From assembly GCA_033977485.1 (NCBI GenBank), contig CM066995.1, positions 49,971,162 to 50,035,161 on the forward strand: a stretch of 64,000 nt of DNA, given 5' to 3'. Shown here piece by piece: positions 11,733-22,548 of the stretch. Both the position numbers and the translations under genes were made by a program. How positions within the stretch are numbered: the stretch's first letter is position 1; each line of letters starts with the position of its first letter. The notes beneath the pieces were generated by a model. It had not been told where the DNA came from and searched no databases. It was given only the letters and a program-made list of their open reading frames with translations. Source of the stretch: Hydrangea macrophylla. Lineage: Eukaryota; Streptophyta; Magnoliopsida; Cornales; Hydrangeaceae.

Positions 11733-13232
11733 TGTTGGGTTTGTGCCCTCAAACCATTACTTTATATAGGAGACATTGACATTTTAATATATGGATATCA
11801 GCTTTACATTTTGTTATGTATGTTTCTTTCATGAGATGATTGTTATCCTTAAGTATCATAGTAAGTAATTCGTGTATGTATGAGATACATACAAGTGAGA
11901 TACGAATTGCTATTCTTTGTTACTTAGAACATGTCACAGTGGATGTTGCGACTAGGATATCTCATCAGGTTTACACTATAGCATGATTAACTACCATTGG
12001 ATGGAGTGATCAATCTCAAATCACTAGTGTATAACTCTTAGTTAATATGCTAGTGCTTATAGTGCATTGATGGACCTGAGTTTCCTATTGACGCTCAAGG
12101 CTGTCAATCAGTCGATAGGAACTCATAACTTGTGTAAGGTACGTGTTCTCAATCTTGAGATGATTATGAACACAGACTGTGGATATGACTGCTTTAACTT
12201 ACCAATCAGTGAGGTCTATAGAAGATCAACACATGGGTATCTTGGGTATGTCATATTCATAGGGTTGTGAACATATATTGTCAAGATAGAATCTACCCTC
12301 TATTTCAGAGTAAGCATTCCCCTGAGAATGTCACCAAGTCGATTACTGAGTACTGCAGTCTTGTTGATAAGAGTTATCAACATGTTTGGTAATCATGAGA
12401 GGTGAATGGGACTCAAGGATTATAAGAAGTAATCATGATTCAGGTTGACAGTAACTGTTTATCCGACTACCTGAATATGATTACGAATGCTGATGGTAGA
12501 GGGACATTAGTACAACATACAAGTCTAGTTATCGCTTCGGATATGTTCTTTTGCGTTGGAGTTCAGTTATCGTTTTATAGTGGAGTAAACGTTAACTAAT
12601 CAGTCGATTAATTTGCTGATCAAAGAGTTTGGTCATGGGAGTTAATCAACTGATCTGAGCCAACAATAAAGAGCCTAGGAGGTCCCACTCTTAGCTCCGC
12701 TAGGATGCTTGGGAAGGCAAATGAGGAAGCTGTCAAGACAAGTTCGATCGATTGAAGTATGTTCGATCGATTGAAGTCATGGCAGGTTCGATCGATCGAG
12801 AATGGTTCGATCGATCGAAGTGTCGATCGATCGAAGTCACTTCGATCGGTCGAAGTCTAGGTCGGTTCTGGGAATCTATAAATAGGGCAGCTGCATTCTG
12901 AAAAAGGGGTTCGTCGTTTTTTATACGTAAAAGCTGCAGAAATTGTTTAGGTTTCCCAAAACCTTCCAATCCTCTCCATTAGGGTTCCCACCAACCCTAG
13001 TCTTTCCTGCGAGCATCCATAGGAGTCATAAGAGTGAAGGCCATCTAGTGGAGGCTGCTGGAAGTTGAAGATTTCAGAATTGGGTTCAAGACACTAAGGT
13101 ATAAACTCTTGTCCCCTCTTGTGCGCATCTATAGAGTTGATGGGTAGTAGATCCGGGCATGCCAATTAAGTTTTATAACTTGATTTTTCCGCTGCGAGTT
13201 TAAACTTAGAATTTAAACCGGTTTTTCCAACA
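11733..13232 (+). mobile_element. Cop1 5' LTR
   Basis: It runs from TGTTGGGTTT to TTTTTCCAACA, 1500 bp. The TATA box TATAAATA is at 12877-12884, preceded by a cluster of CGATCGATCG palindromes. The terminal inverted bases are TGTTGG and CCAACA. Confidence 0.95.
12743..12884 (+). promoter_or_regulatory. Cop1 LTR promoter: palindrome cluster and TATA box
   Basis: Six TTCGATCGAT-type sites lie between 12743 and 12858. Some are exact 14 bp palindromes (TTCGATCGATCGAA), others are one or two bases off. They end about 20 bp before TATAAATA (12877-12884). The same arrangement recurs in the 3' LTR (TATA at 20067-20074) and in Cop2 (TATA at 36668-36675). They are candidate factor-binding sites; no binding protein is known to me. 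Confidence 0.7.
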
Positions 13233-13234
13233 AT

Positions 13235-13246
13235 TGGTATCAGAGC
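13235..13246 (+). other. Cop1 primer binding site (tRNA-iMet)
   Basis: TGGTATCAGAGC, two bases after the LTR end, is the standard complement to the plant initiator-Met tRNA 3' end used by copia elements. Confidence 0.95.
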
Positions 13247-14930
13247 CACGCTCGTTTGGATCTATAGATGCGTTTTTGGAACACTATTTTGATTTGCATG
13301 TTGATTTTAGAACTGTTTTTCGAAACTGCATCGTCACAGATCTGTTTCTGCAGTGTTATCACAGCAGTATACAAATCTGTGATTGCATAGGATGCAAGAA
13401 GGATTCGATCGATCGAATATATTTCGATCGATCGAACATACTGTTCTCAAGCGATCGAACAATCTTCGATCGATCGAAACCTTCTGGTATTCGATCGATC
13501 GAATGAAGTTCGATCGATCGAGATAGATTCTTTGTCAGGTTCTCTGTTTCACAGTTTTAAAGCGTTTTGAAATTAAAAACTTTAATTTTAAAATATTCTG
13601 TAAAATTTTCAAATCATTTTGTGAAACAGAATGTTCAAGCGATTGAACAGTGTTCAATCGATCGAAGGTTCGAGCGATCGAACGGTCTTCGATCGATCGA
13701 ACTGTGACAGAGAAGTAAGATGCTGTTTTAAGTTCTAATTCAGTATATAAATAGTTTATATACTGTGTGAATCAATTAAGTGTTTCAACAGTTACATATA
13801 TTTGTTATGTATTTATGGATACGTGTACGACTAACCCTTTTGCAGCTAGATTAGTCGCTATCTCCCATGGCACCAAATCATTTGAATATTTGTATTTAAA
13901 TTGTTTGAGATTGGTGCATGTTGTAATTTAAGTTTGGTTTGGTTTTAAGGCATATGTAAAGGGCGCTGCGACTTCAATCCTACGAAGAGGAAAGTCGCAC
14001 CGGTTTCCCTAGCCTTTTATTTTGTTGTTATTTCTATTTCTAGATAAATTGTAAACTTCAAAAGAAGCATAGGACAAATGTAATAGAATTAGAAAATCCA
14101 TGAAGATGGAGCAAGGAGCCGTTATCCATGAAGATGGAGCTAGAGGCGATCAAACCAAAAAGGAGGTTCTACAGAGATAGAGCCATGGGAGATAGAGGCA
14201 TTGTTTGAATGCCTATATTTCATTTTAGTTTTTGTTTTATGTGCTTGGTTTGTGATTGGCGTATAATACATTGTTGCATGCACGCAAAACAAGTTTTCTA
14301 AAATAAAATTCAAAAACCGTTTTCAACACATTAGTAAACATTAGATGTTTATGGGAAGTGTGTGGAAACAGATTTTCTCAAAAAGCAAAATCCTTTTTTT
14401 ACTAAAACTAGTGGGAGAGGGTCTTATTATTTACACCCACGGTCTTCCATTAACGGTTCACTGTAAGATGAGTGGTGCATTCTGTGTCACCTCGTCAGGG
14501 GTGATCATTCCATACGGAGGGTGCATTACTCATTGGTTACTAGATGTGAACTTCTTATGATAGGATCAATCAGACGTGTTAGAGGGTGACCACCACACGG
14601 AGGCGCTACTTGAGACGGTTGTGATTGGATCCTAGTTAATGGTACACACTAGCTAAGCTATGGAGAAGGGATCCCACACGGGGCATTGTTCAGAAACTTA
14701 GAGATCAAAAGGGATCGGGAGTCATAACTTGTTTTTGCAAGAGTTGCATAGCGGACAAGTCTTGATTAATCGAAAAATAGAAAATTGACCTCCACACGGA
14801 GGATTTATTCTTTTGTTTCGATATTCCGGCGACTTTGTTTTAAAATAAGAGTTTTAAGGATTCTTTAATTTCAAACTGTCAAATCCTGATATCTATATTT
14901 ATTTTGTTTGTTTGATTTTCAGTAATCATA
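13247..14930 (+). other. Cop1 leader with second palindrome array
   Basis: This is 1.7 kb of non-coding leader. Exact TTCGATCGATCGAA sites occur at 13404, 13423, 13465 and 13490, with near matches at 13509 and between 13635 and 13705. 14350-14930 is conserved with Cop2 and holds several GACCxCCACACGGAGG-like segments (14590, 14790), which could be structured packaging sequence. Short open frames here (13234-13506, 14345-14560) are not conserved in Cop2. Confidence 0.75.
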
Positions 14931-17900
14931 ATGTCTGGATCTGCATTTAGTCCACTTGCCACCATACTCACTCAAAATAAGTTAACTGGAAACAACTACA
15001 CTGAATGGAAACGTAACCTTGACATCGTGTTAACTGCGGAGGATCACATATATGTCCTCACCACCCCATGCCCCGAAGAACCTGCGGCAAATGCGTCGGC
15101 AGCTGCCAGACGCGAGTTCGACAAATGGAAGAAGTCGAATGGAATGGCTCGTTGCTATATTCTGGCCTCAATGGCTGGTGTGTTGCAACACCAATTCCAA
15201 TCGAATGATTCTGCCAGTGACATTATCACATCCCTGAAAAAGATGTTTGGGGAGCATGGCAGGTAGCTATGCAAAAGATAATGAGTGCAAAGATGTCGGA
15301 AGGGACTCCAGTCAAGGAACATGTTTTAAAAATGATTGGTTATTTAAACGAGCTGGAGACCCTAGGTGCCAACATCGATGCACAGACCCAAGTTGATATG
15401 ATCCTTAATTCGCTATCGCCTTCATTCGCTTAATTTAAACTTAACTATAATATGAATCAAATGAATTTTTCAATGAGCGAATTGATGAGTTCTCTTTTGG
15501 CAGCAGAAGGGGTGATCAAACCTGGGGTCAACGTTTTGAACGTTGAGAAAAACGCTTCCTCCTCCCGATCTGTGCCGAAAGGAAAGAAAGGGAAGAAGAA
15601 AGCTAGCACTGGTGGTTCAAGTGTTGGACCAGTCCCTAAGATTGCAAAATCTAAGGGAAAAGGTAAGGGCAAAGGGAAGGTGGGTGGCCAAGGCAAAGGA
15701 AAGTGTTTCCAACGCGGTGAGAAGGGCCACTGGAAGAGGAACTGTCCAGAATTCTTAGCTACAAGAGTTCAAGGTATGATTGAATCACATGTGATTGAAG
15801 TAAGTTTTATAACGGATACTTCAAACACTTGGTGCATTGATTCTGGTGCGACTAACCATATCTGTAATTCATTGCAGGGGTTCAGATCAACCAGGAGGTG
15901 CAGTGATGGGGAAATCGTACTTACTCTAGGTTCTAGCGCAACCGTTTCTGCGGTTGCTATAAGAGTCGTAGTTTTAGAATTTCTAGACAATAAAATTTTG
16001 ATTTTATCAGATGTACTTTACGTCCCTTTAATGAGACGTAATTTAATTTCAGTTTCTAATTTATCGAATAATGGTTATTCTTTTCATTTTGGAACTGAAG
16101 TTGTGATTAAAAGAAATAGTTCTTTTATATGTTCTGGTGTTAAATCAAATGGTTTGTATGTGATTACTCCCAATATTTCTAAAGATTCTTGCTTGGAACT
16201 TAATAACTCAATGGTAACTATACCATCTAAAAGAAAAGAACCTTCCACTAATCCAACAAGGCTTTGGCATATGAGGCTTGGCCATATCAATCTAAATAGG
16301 ATTGGCAGACTAGTCAAAGAAGGGATCTTAGGCGATTTGGTTCTCGAACCAATGGAAGTCTGTGAGTCTTGTTTAGAGGGTAAGATGACCAAAAGGCCCT
16401 TTCCCGCAAAGGGCAATAGGACCAATGCATTGTTGGAATTAGTTCATACTGATGTGTGTGGACCAATAAATATTAGAGCAAGGGGTGGTTATGAGTATTT
16501 CATAACATTTACCGATGACCACTCCAGGTATGGATATGTGTACCTAATGCAGCACAAGTCTGAAGCCTTTGAAAAGTTCAAAGAGTTTAGGGCTGAAGTG
16601 GAGAAGCAATTGGGCACACATATCAAGGCCATTCGATCTGATCGAGGTGGCGAGTACCTCTCTAATGAGTTTATTGATCACCTCGTACAGAATGGGATTC
16701 TGTCACAGTTGACTGCACCTGGTACGCCTCAGCAGAACGGTGTAGCGGAGAGAAGGAATCGGACTCTTTTAGACATGACTAGGTCGATGATGAGTTACTC
16801 AGAGTTGCCATTATTCCTTTGGGGTTATGCTTTGGAAACCGCTGTGTACATACTAAATCTAGTACCAAGCAAATCTGTTCCCAGGACACCACGAGGGATG
16901 TGGATTGGGCGCAAGCCTTCTTTGCAACATCTCCGGATATGGGGGTGTCCGGCACATGTGCTGAAAGGAAAGATGAGCAAGTTAGATTCTAGATTGGAAG
17001 TATGTTACTTCATAGGGTATCCAAAGGGTACTTATGGATGGCATTTTTATGATCCAAGAGAGCAGAAAGTGTTTGTTAGTACGAATGCTATTTTCTTGGA
17101 GGATGACTATATCATGAACCATAAACCTAAGGGAAGGATAGATCTTAGAGAGATAGAAGGAGAGCCCTCAGTCCAACCCGTAGTTGATAACGATATAAAT
17201 CAAGAAAATACCACTTCTTCACCCATTTCTGCACCGGTACCTCGTCGTAGTTGGAGGATTATCAGCCAGCCTGATAGATACATGTTCTTAGGAGAAGTTT
17301 TTGAAGCTGTCTCCATAGAATCTGAATCTGATCCTGCCACATACGAAGCGGCAATGACTGATGTTGATTCAGAACATTGGGCTAAAGCTATGAAGGCTGA
17401 ATTAGAATCTATGGATTCTAATCAGGTCTGGGATCTTGTAGAACTTCCAACCAATATTAAACCCATTGGTTGTAAGTGGGTCTACAAGAGGAAAAGAGCA
17501 TCTGATGGAAAGGTTGAGACCTTTAAGGCTAGGCTTGTAGCGAAAGGTTATACTCAGAAGGAGGGCATTGACTATGACGAAACCTTCTCACCGGTAGCCA
17601 TGCTCAAGTCCATCAGAATACTCTTATCCATTGCTGCATGCCTAGATTATGAAATCTGGCAGATGGACGTCAAGACTGCATTCTTGAATGGCAATCTTGA
17701 GGAGGACATCTATATGTAACAACCAGAAGGGTTCATAGCTGGTCGGAAAGGTAACTTGGTATGCAAGCTGCAAAAGTCCATTTATGGGCTTAAGCAGGCA
17801 TCCAGGAGTTGGAACATCCGATTTGACCAAGTGGTCAAGTCGTTTGGTTTCATACAGAATCTGGATGAACCTTGTGTATACAAGAAGTGTGAAGGGAAAA

Positions 17901-18907
17901 TGATGGCCTTTCTTGTGCTTTACGTTGACGATATTCTACTCATTGGGAATGATGTAGCGGCATTGTCAACGGTCAAGGTTTGGCTAGCTAGTACTTTCGA
18001 TATGAAGGATCTAGGAGAGGCGAGCTATATTCTTGGGATAAAGCTCTTTCGGGATCGCAAGCGAAAGATAATGGGATTGTCTCAAGCTGGTTATATCGAT
18101 AAGGTACTAACTAAGTTTTCAATGGATAATTCGAAGAAAGGTTTGTTACCTTTCAGGCATGGTTTAGCGTTCTCCAAGGACCAGTGTCCAAAGACACAGG
18201 AGGAGAGGAATCGCATGATAGGAGTTCCCTATGCTTCAGCAGTGGGAAGTCTTATGTATGCGATGTTATGCACTAGACCAGATATTTGTTTTGCCGTTGG
18301 CATGGTTAGCAGATATCAGTCGAATCCAGGTCCAGAGCACTGGACAACCGTCAAGCACATTCTTAAGTACTTGAGAAGGACTAAAGATTACATGCTTATG
18401 TACGGTGGTAGTGAGTTAATTCCAGTAGGATATACTGACTCGGACTTTATGTCAGATAAAGATTCGAGGAAGTCAACGTCCGGTCATCTCTTTACCTTAG
18501 GAGGTGGTGCTATCAGTTGGAGGAGCATTAAGCAGAAATGCATTGCAGACTCAACTACAGAAGCTGAGTATGTGGCTGCTTGTGAAGCCGCAAAGGAAGC
18601 TGTTTGGCTCAAGAAGTTCCTTATGGAGCTCGAGGTGGTACCAGCGTCGCTGTCTCCTATTACGCTTTATTGTGATAATAGTGGGGCAGTGGCTCAGTCC
18701 AAGGAGCCAAGAAACCACAGAAAGGGAAAGCAAGTAGAGCGGAAATATCATCTTATCCGAGATATTGTTCAACGTGGAGATGTGACTGTCACCAAGATTG
18801 CCACCGCTGACAATCTTGCTGATCCGTTTACAAAGGCCTTGCCACAGAAGGTCTTTGATCGTCATCTAGATAGTCTAGGTCTCAGATGTAATCCTGTATG
18901 GTTGTGA
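14931..18907 (+). pseudogene. Cop1 gag-pol polyprotein, three lesions
   Basis: The domains are in copia order. Gag starts at MSGSAFSP (14931). A zinc knuckle lies near 15700 ([14 protein letters not shown], second Cys replaced by Arg), and protease near 15835 (CIDSGATNH). Integrase follows with an H-H-C-C finger (16267-16375), then catalytic Asp in HTDVCGP and RSDRGGEY and Glu in GVAERRN. Reverse transcriptase has YVDD near 17925. RNase H (DSD, TTEAEY, CDNSG) is near 18440-18680. Lesions compared with Cop2: a 13 bp deletion near 15260 that shifts the frame, a TAA at 15431 and a TAA at 17717 in reverse transcriptase. Otherwise the frame is open to the stop at 18905. Confidence 0.92.
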
Positions 18908-18910
18908 GTG

Positions 18911-18922
18911 CAAGTGGGAGTT
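18911..18922 (+). other. Cop1 polypurine tract
   Basis: CAAGTGGGAGTT adjoins the 3' LTR. Its core AAGTGGGAG is the usual plus-strand primer of copia elements. The same text precedes the 3' LTR of Cop2 at 42737. Confidence 0.85.
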
Positions 18923-20422
18923 TGTTGGGTTTGTGCCCTCAAACCATTACTTTATATAGGAGACATTGACATTTTAATATATGGATATCAGCTTTACATT
19001 TTGTTATGTATGTTTCTTTCATGAGATGATTGTTATCCTTAAGTATCATAGTAAGTAATTCGTGTATGTATGAGATACATACAAGTGAGATACGAATTGC
19101 TATTCTTTGTTACTTAGAACATGTCACAGTGGATGTTGGGACTAGGATATCTCATCAGGTTTACACTGTAGCATGATTAACTACCATTGGATGGAGTGAT
19201 CAATCTCAGATCACTAGTGTGTAACTCTTAGTTAATATGCTAGTGCTTGTAGTGCATTGACGGACCTGAGTTTCCTATTGACGCTCAAGGCTGTCAATCA
19301 GTCGATAGGAACTCATAACTTGTGTAAGTTACGTGTTCTCAATCTTGAGATGATTATGAACACAGACTGTGGATATGACTGCTTTGACTTACCAATCAGT
19401 GAGGTCTATAGAAGATAAATACCTGGGTATCTTGGGTATGTCATATTGATAGGGTTGTGAACATATATTGTCAAGACAGAATCTACCCTCTGTTTCAGAG
19501 TAAGCATTCCCTTGAGAATGTCACCAAGTCGATTACTGAGTACTGCAGTCTTGTTGATAAGAGTTATCAACATGTTTGGTAATCATGAGAGGTGAATGGG
19601 ACTCAAGGATTATAAGAAGTAATCATGATTCAGGTTGACAGTAACTGTTTATCCGACTACCTGAATATGATTGCGAATGCTGATGGTAGAGGGACATTAG
19701 TACAACATACAAGTCTAGTTATCGCTTCGGATATGTTCTTTTGCGTTGGAGTTCAGTTATCGTTTTATAGTGGAGTAAACGTTAACTAATCAGTCGATTA
19801 ATTTGCTGATCAAAGAGTTTGGTCATGGGAGTTAATCAACTGATCTGAGCCAACAATAAAGAGCCTAGGAGGTCCCACTCTTAGCTCCGCTAGGATGCTT
19901 GGGAAGGCAAATGAGGAAGCTGTCAAGACAAGTTCGATCGATTGAAGTATGTTCGATCGATTGAAGTCATGGCAAGCTCGATCGATCGAGAATGGTTCGA
20001 TCGATCGAAGTGTCGATCGATCGAAGTCACTTCGATCGGTCGAAGTCTAGGTCGGTTCTGGGAATCTATAAATAGGGCAGCTGCATTCTGAAAAAGGGGT
20101 TCGTCGTTTTTTATACGTAAAAGCTGCAGAAACTGTTTAGGTTTCCCAAAACCTTCCAATCCTCTCCATTAGGGTTCCTACCAACCCTAGTCTTTCCTGC
20201 GAGCATCCATAGGAGTCATAAGAGTGAAGGCCATCTAGTGGAGGCTGCTGGAAGTTGAAGATTTCAGAATTGGGTTCAAGACACTAAGGTATAAACTCTT
20301 GTCCCCTCTTGTGCGCATCTATAGAGTTGATGGGTAGTAGATCCAGGCATGCCAATTAAGTTTTATAACTTGATTTTTCCGCTGCGCGTTTAAACTTAGA
20401 ATTTAAACCGGTTTTTCCAACA
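18923..20422 (+). mobile_element. Cop1 3' LTR
   Basis: This is 1500 bp, collinear with the 5' LTR with no indel seen. About 22 substitutions were counted by eye, roughly 16 transitions and 6 transversions. It is followed by the GTTCG duplication. Confidence 0.95.
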
Positions 20423-20427
20423 GTTCG
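20423..20427 (+). repeat. target site duplication of Cop1 (right)
   Basis: GTTCG, identical to 11728-11732. LTR B resumes at 20428. Confidence 0.9.
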
Positions 20428-20541
20428 ATCTTTCAATTGTGTGGAATCTAATACCTTCCAAAAGGCACTTTTCATCATCAAATCCTCTATGGTGTTGTCC
20501 ACCCTAAATCCTAATCGTGTGGTCAAAATTGGGTGTCGACA
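20428..20541 (-). mobile_element. LTR B, terminal piece right of Cop1
   Basis: On the minus strand the LTR starts at 20541 with TGTCGACACCCAATTTTGAC. It matches the start of the plus-strand copy at 56931 (TGTAGGCACCCCAATTTGAC), including the shared GATGATGAAAAGT and GATTCCACACAA blocks. It joins directly to 11727 once Cop1 is removed. Confidence 0.8.
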
Positions 20542-20557
20542 GTTTTGCCCTCTTTGG
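20542..20557 (-). other. polypurine tract of element B
   Basis: On the minus strand CCAAAGAGGGCAAAAC abuts the LTR start at 20541. It has the same form as the tract of element A at 25209-25222, so LTR B here is a 3' LTR with its internal region to the right. Confidence 0.75.
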
Positions 20558-21179
20558 AAGAGCTTGTTGAGAACAATGTAAACTGCAAGTGAGTGCCAAT
20601 GCCATAAGGCACCCAATGACCATACTAAAAGGGTTTAGGAAAAATAAAAGTTTGCAAAAATTAAGTAATTGAAAATCTGATAAAATCAAGAAATCATTAA
20701 TACAAAAATTCAATGCAATGCAATGCTGGGTTAACGCTGCTAAGTCGATGCTACTACTAGTCGTGCTCAGCTGGAGCTACCTACGTATCCTTTCCAAGAA
20801 TTAGACCAGGGCATAGTTCGGTCGTGCGAGGAGACTGAAACATACAATCAACAAAATGGATGCTATACTCTTATCCTAAGATGCTGATGCAGTATGCAAA
20901 CGTTAATCTGTAAGTGCTAGAGGAATCATTCATAAAGATTCTTTCTAGATGTAGAATCTAAAGCAAAAAAAAAAAATGCAACACCGCTCTCTCATAGTAG
21001 AATATGTTTAAAAGGAGTATGTTATATGTATATCAGATAATTCTGAAAGCTATGCCAGAGTCCTTCTTTTGACTTGAGCTCGTAAGTGTCATCTTCATCT
21101 TAGACGACTCTTAAATTTTGAACATGGTAGCATCTTCTAAAGTGTGTACTTTTTTCTAAATGATATCTGAGGTAACACA

Positions 21180-21303
21180 TCCTAACTTTTGGATAATTTA
21201 CCAATGAAGTGTCCTAACCCCTGGATAATTGCTGATGTAGAGTCCAAACCCCTGGATAATTACTGATGTAGAGTCCTAACCCCTGGACAATTGCTGATGT
21301 AGG
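21180..21303. repeat. 31 bp tandem repeat, about 4 units
   Basis: Units start at about 21180, 21211, 21242 and 21273. Each carries CCTAACCCCTGGATAATT and GCTGATGTAGA or variants. Like the arrays in element A, it sits close to the 3' LTR of a Tat-like element. Confidence 0.8.
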
Positions 21304-21617
21304 GCATTTCCATATGATGACTTTCTGATGTAGAGGGCATATCCAAACGACTACTTTTAAAGGTGATGACTTTGTAGAGGGCATCTTCTTACGATTACTT
21401 TGTATATCATGCCTTTTGAATGAACAACATCTCATGCGGAGATAATATTCTCGAGCTTGGTCTTTGTGAATCTCCATGATACCAAGGAATTTAGTATGAA
21501 TGATGTTGAGGAAGTCATCTATGGAAGGTTACTGGACCAGCTGAAGTTGTCTATATTATCCAAGACTTATATACCACTGACGTAGGCGACCATGGAATCT
21601 TGAAAGACACTTGGTGA

Positions 21618-22062
21618 TTACTGTACGGGTTGCAGAACTTGGCTGGAGGAGTTCATTAGTGCACCAAGCATGTAGCTAATAGATTTTGTCAAAAAGATAT
21701 TATCAAATGAGAATCCATGGCTTAGAGGATTAGAGAATGGCGATTCTGTGGAGGTTTGGGGGTTTGGAACTTGTGCTTGTTCTGGTTGGCCTGGGCCTGG
21801 TGGATAATTAGCAACTTCTTCAACACGTGGGGATCCAGGATTCATTATGTGAACCTCTGCATGAATATCCTTTTGTAAATCAGTGATAAAAAGTTCTAGC
21901 AGTTCTTGATGTGAGGCTGAAAGAGACTGAGATTCATCATCTCTAAGGAATTCAAGATACGAGGCAAAAGGTTCTACAAAGATGGGAGTAATACTAGATG
22001 GTGGTTTTGGAGGAAGATTGGTGGTAATTGTTTGAAGGATAGTAGAAAGTGGATTAGGTGGG
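21618..22062 (-). CDS. unrecognised minus-strand open frame in element B
   Basis: About 148 codons are open on the minus strand up to the LTR C junction at 22062; its true start is lost. The product is rich in Pro, Ser, Thr and Glu, with a Pro-Gly-Glu-Gln linker (PPGPGQPEQAQ) and no motif I recognise. It is in the sense orientation of element B, downstream of where pol should be. It could be a fragment of an extra ORF of the Tat type or of a captured gene. Length alone makes coding plausible but not certain. Confidence 0.35.
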
Positions 22063-22548
22063 TGTAGACACCCCAATTTTAACCAATCGTCGAATTCAGG
22101 GGATAACCAACCTCTAGATCGATGACGACAATGTTCGACGAAATACGAAGGTTTTCCAAATGATTCAAGTTCTTCAGAAGATTTTTCAGCCCCAACAAAA
22201 GTTTTCAGAAAAAGAAAAAAAGGGAGAGAGACCTGGTATTTGGGGAAACCAAGATATGAAATATGTATGAGAAAAAAATAGTTTGAAAATTAATTTCAAA
22301 ATAATTAATATAAAAGAATTTTGAAAAGAAAACAAAAGAGAGAGACGAAAGAATTTCGGAAAAGAAAAGAAAAGAAAAAAAAAGAGAAAAGAAGAAAACA
22401 AAAAAGTATATACTAGTATAAGTATATCTTGAGTATGTTAGTATAAAGTATAAACTAGTATAAGTATATGTCAAGCATATATTTGTAAAATAAATAAAAA
22501 GGTGAGAAAATCTGTTAGCTGCGGCTCGCGGCAATGCCGGTGAGTGCC
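22063..22548 (+). mobile_element. LTR C, left piece (split by element A)
   Basis: It starts TGTAGACACCCCAATTTTAA at 22063 and runs to the insertion of element A at 22549. 22190-22400 is strongly purine-rich, and long minus-strand frames there are low-complexity Phe/Ser/Leu artefacts. The last bases, GGCAATGCCGGTGAGTGCC, belong to an inverted-repeat motif that continues at 51128. Confidence 0.75.

Larger units (their letters stand above)
11733..20422 (+). mobile_element. Cop1, near-complete Ty1/copia retrotransposon (8690 bp)
   Basis: It has two 1500 bp LTRs, an initiator-Met tRNA primer site, a 1.7 kb leader, one gag-pol frame in copia order (gag, protease, integrase, reverse transcriptase, RNase H), a polypurine tract and a perfect 5 bp target duplication. 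By hand I count about 22 differences between the LTRs (about 1.5%), mostly transitions. It lies in LTR B. The long leader and 1.5 kb LTRs resemble the Angela/BARE group, but the lineage is an inference. It cannot make its own proteins because of three lesions in gag-pol. Confidence 0.95.
20542..22062 (-). mobile_element. 3' internal region of element B
   Basis: Just inside the polypurine tract, the text around GAGCTTGTTGAGAACAATGT parallels GAGCTTGTGGAGCAACGCAA in element A. A CCTACGTATCC block lies at 20770. A 31 bp tandem array is at 21180. The region is cut at 22062 by LTR C, and the rest of B is not seen in the window. Confidence 0.6.

Noticed and set aside
12067..12270. short frame recurring in each copia LTR (also 35897, 43103)
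   Set aside because: It recurs only because the LTR recurs; its stops and start vary between copies and it has no domain.
12733..12969. 78-codon minus-strand frame repeated at 19923-20159
   Set aside because: It is the translation of the palindrome cluster in the copia LTR, duplicated because the LTR is duplicated, and is not kept in Cop2.
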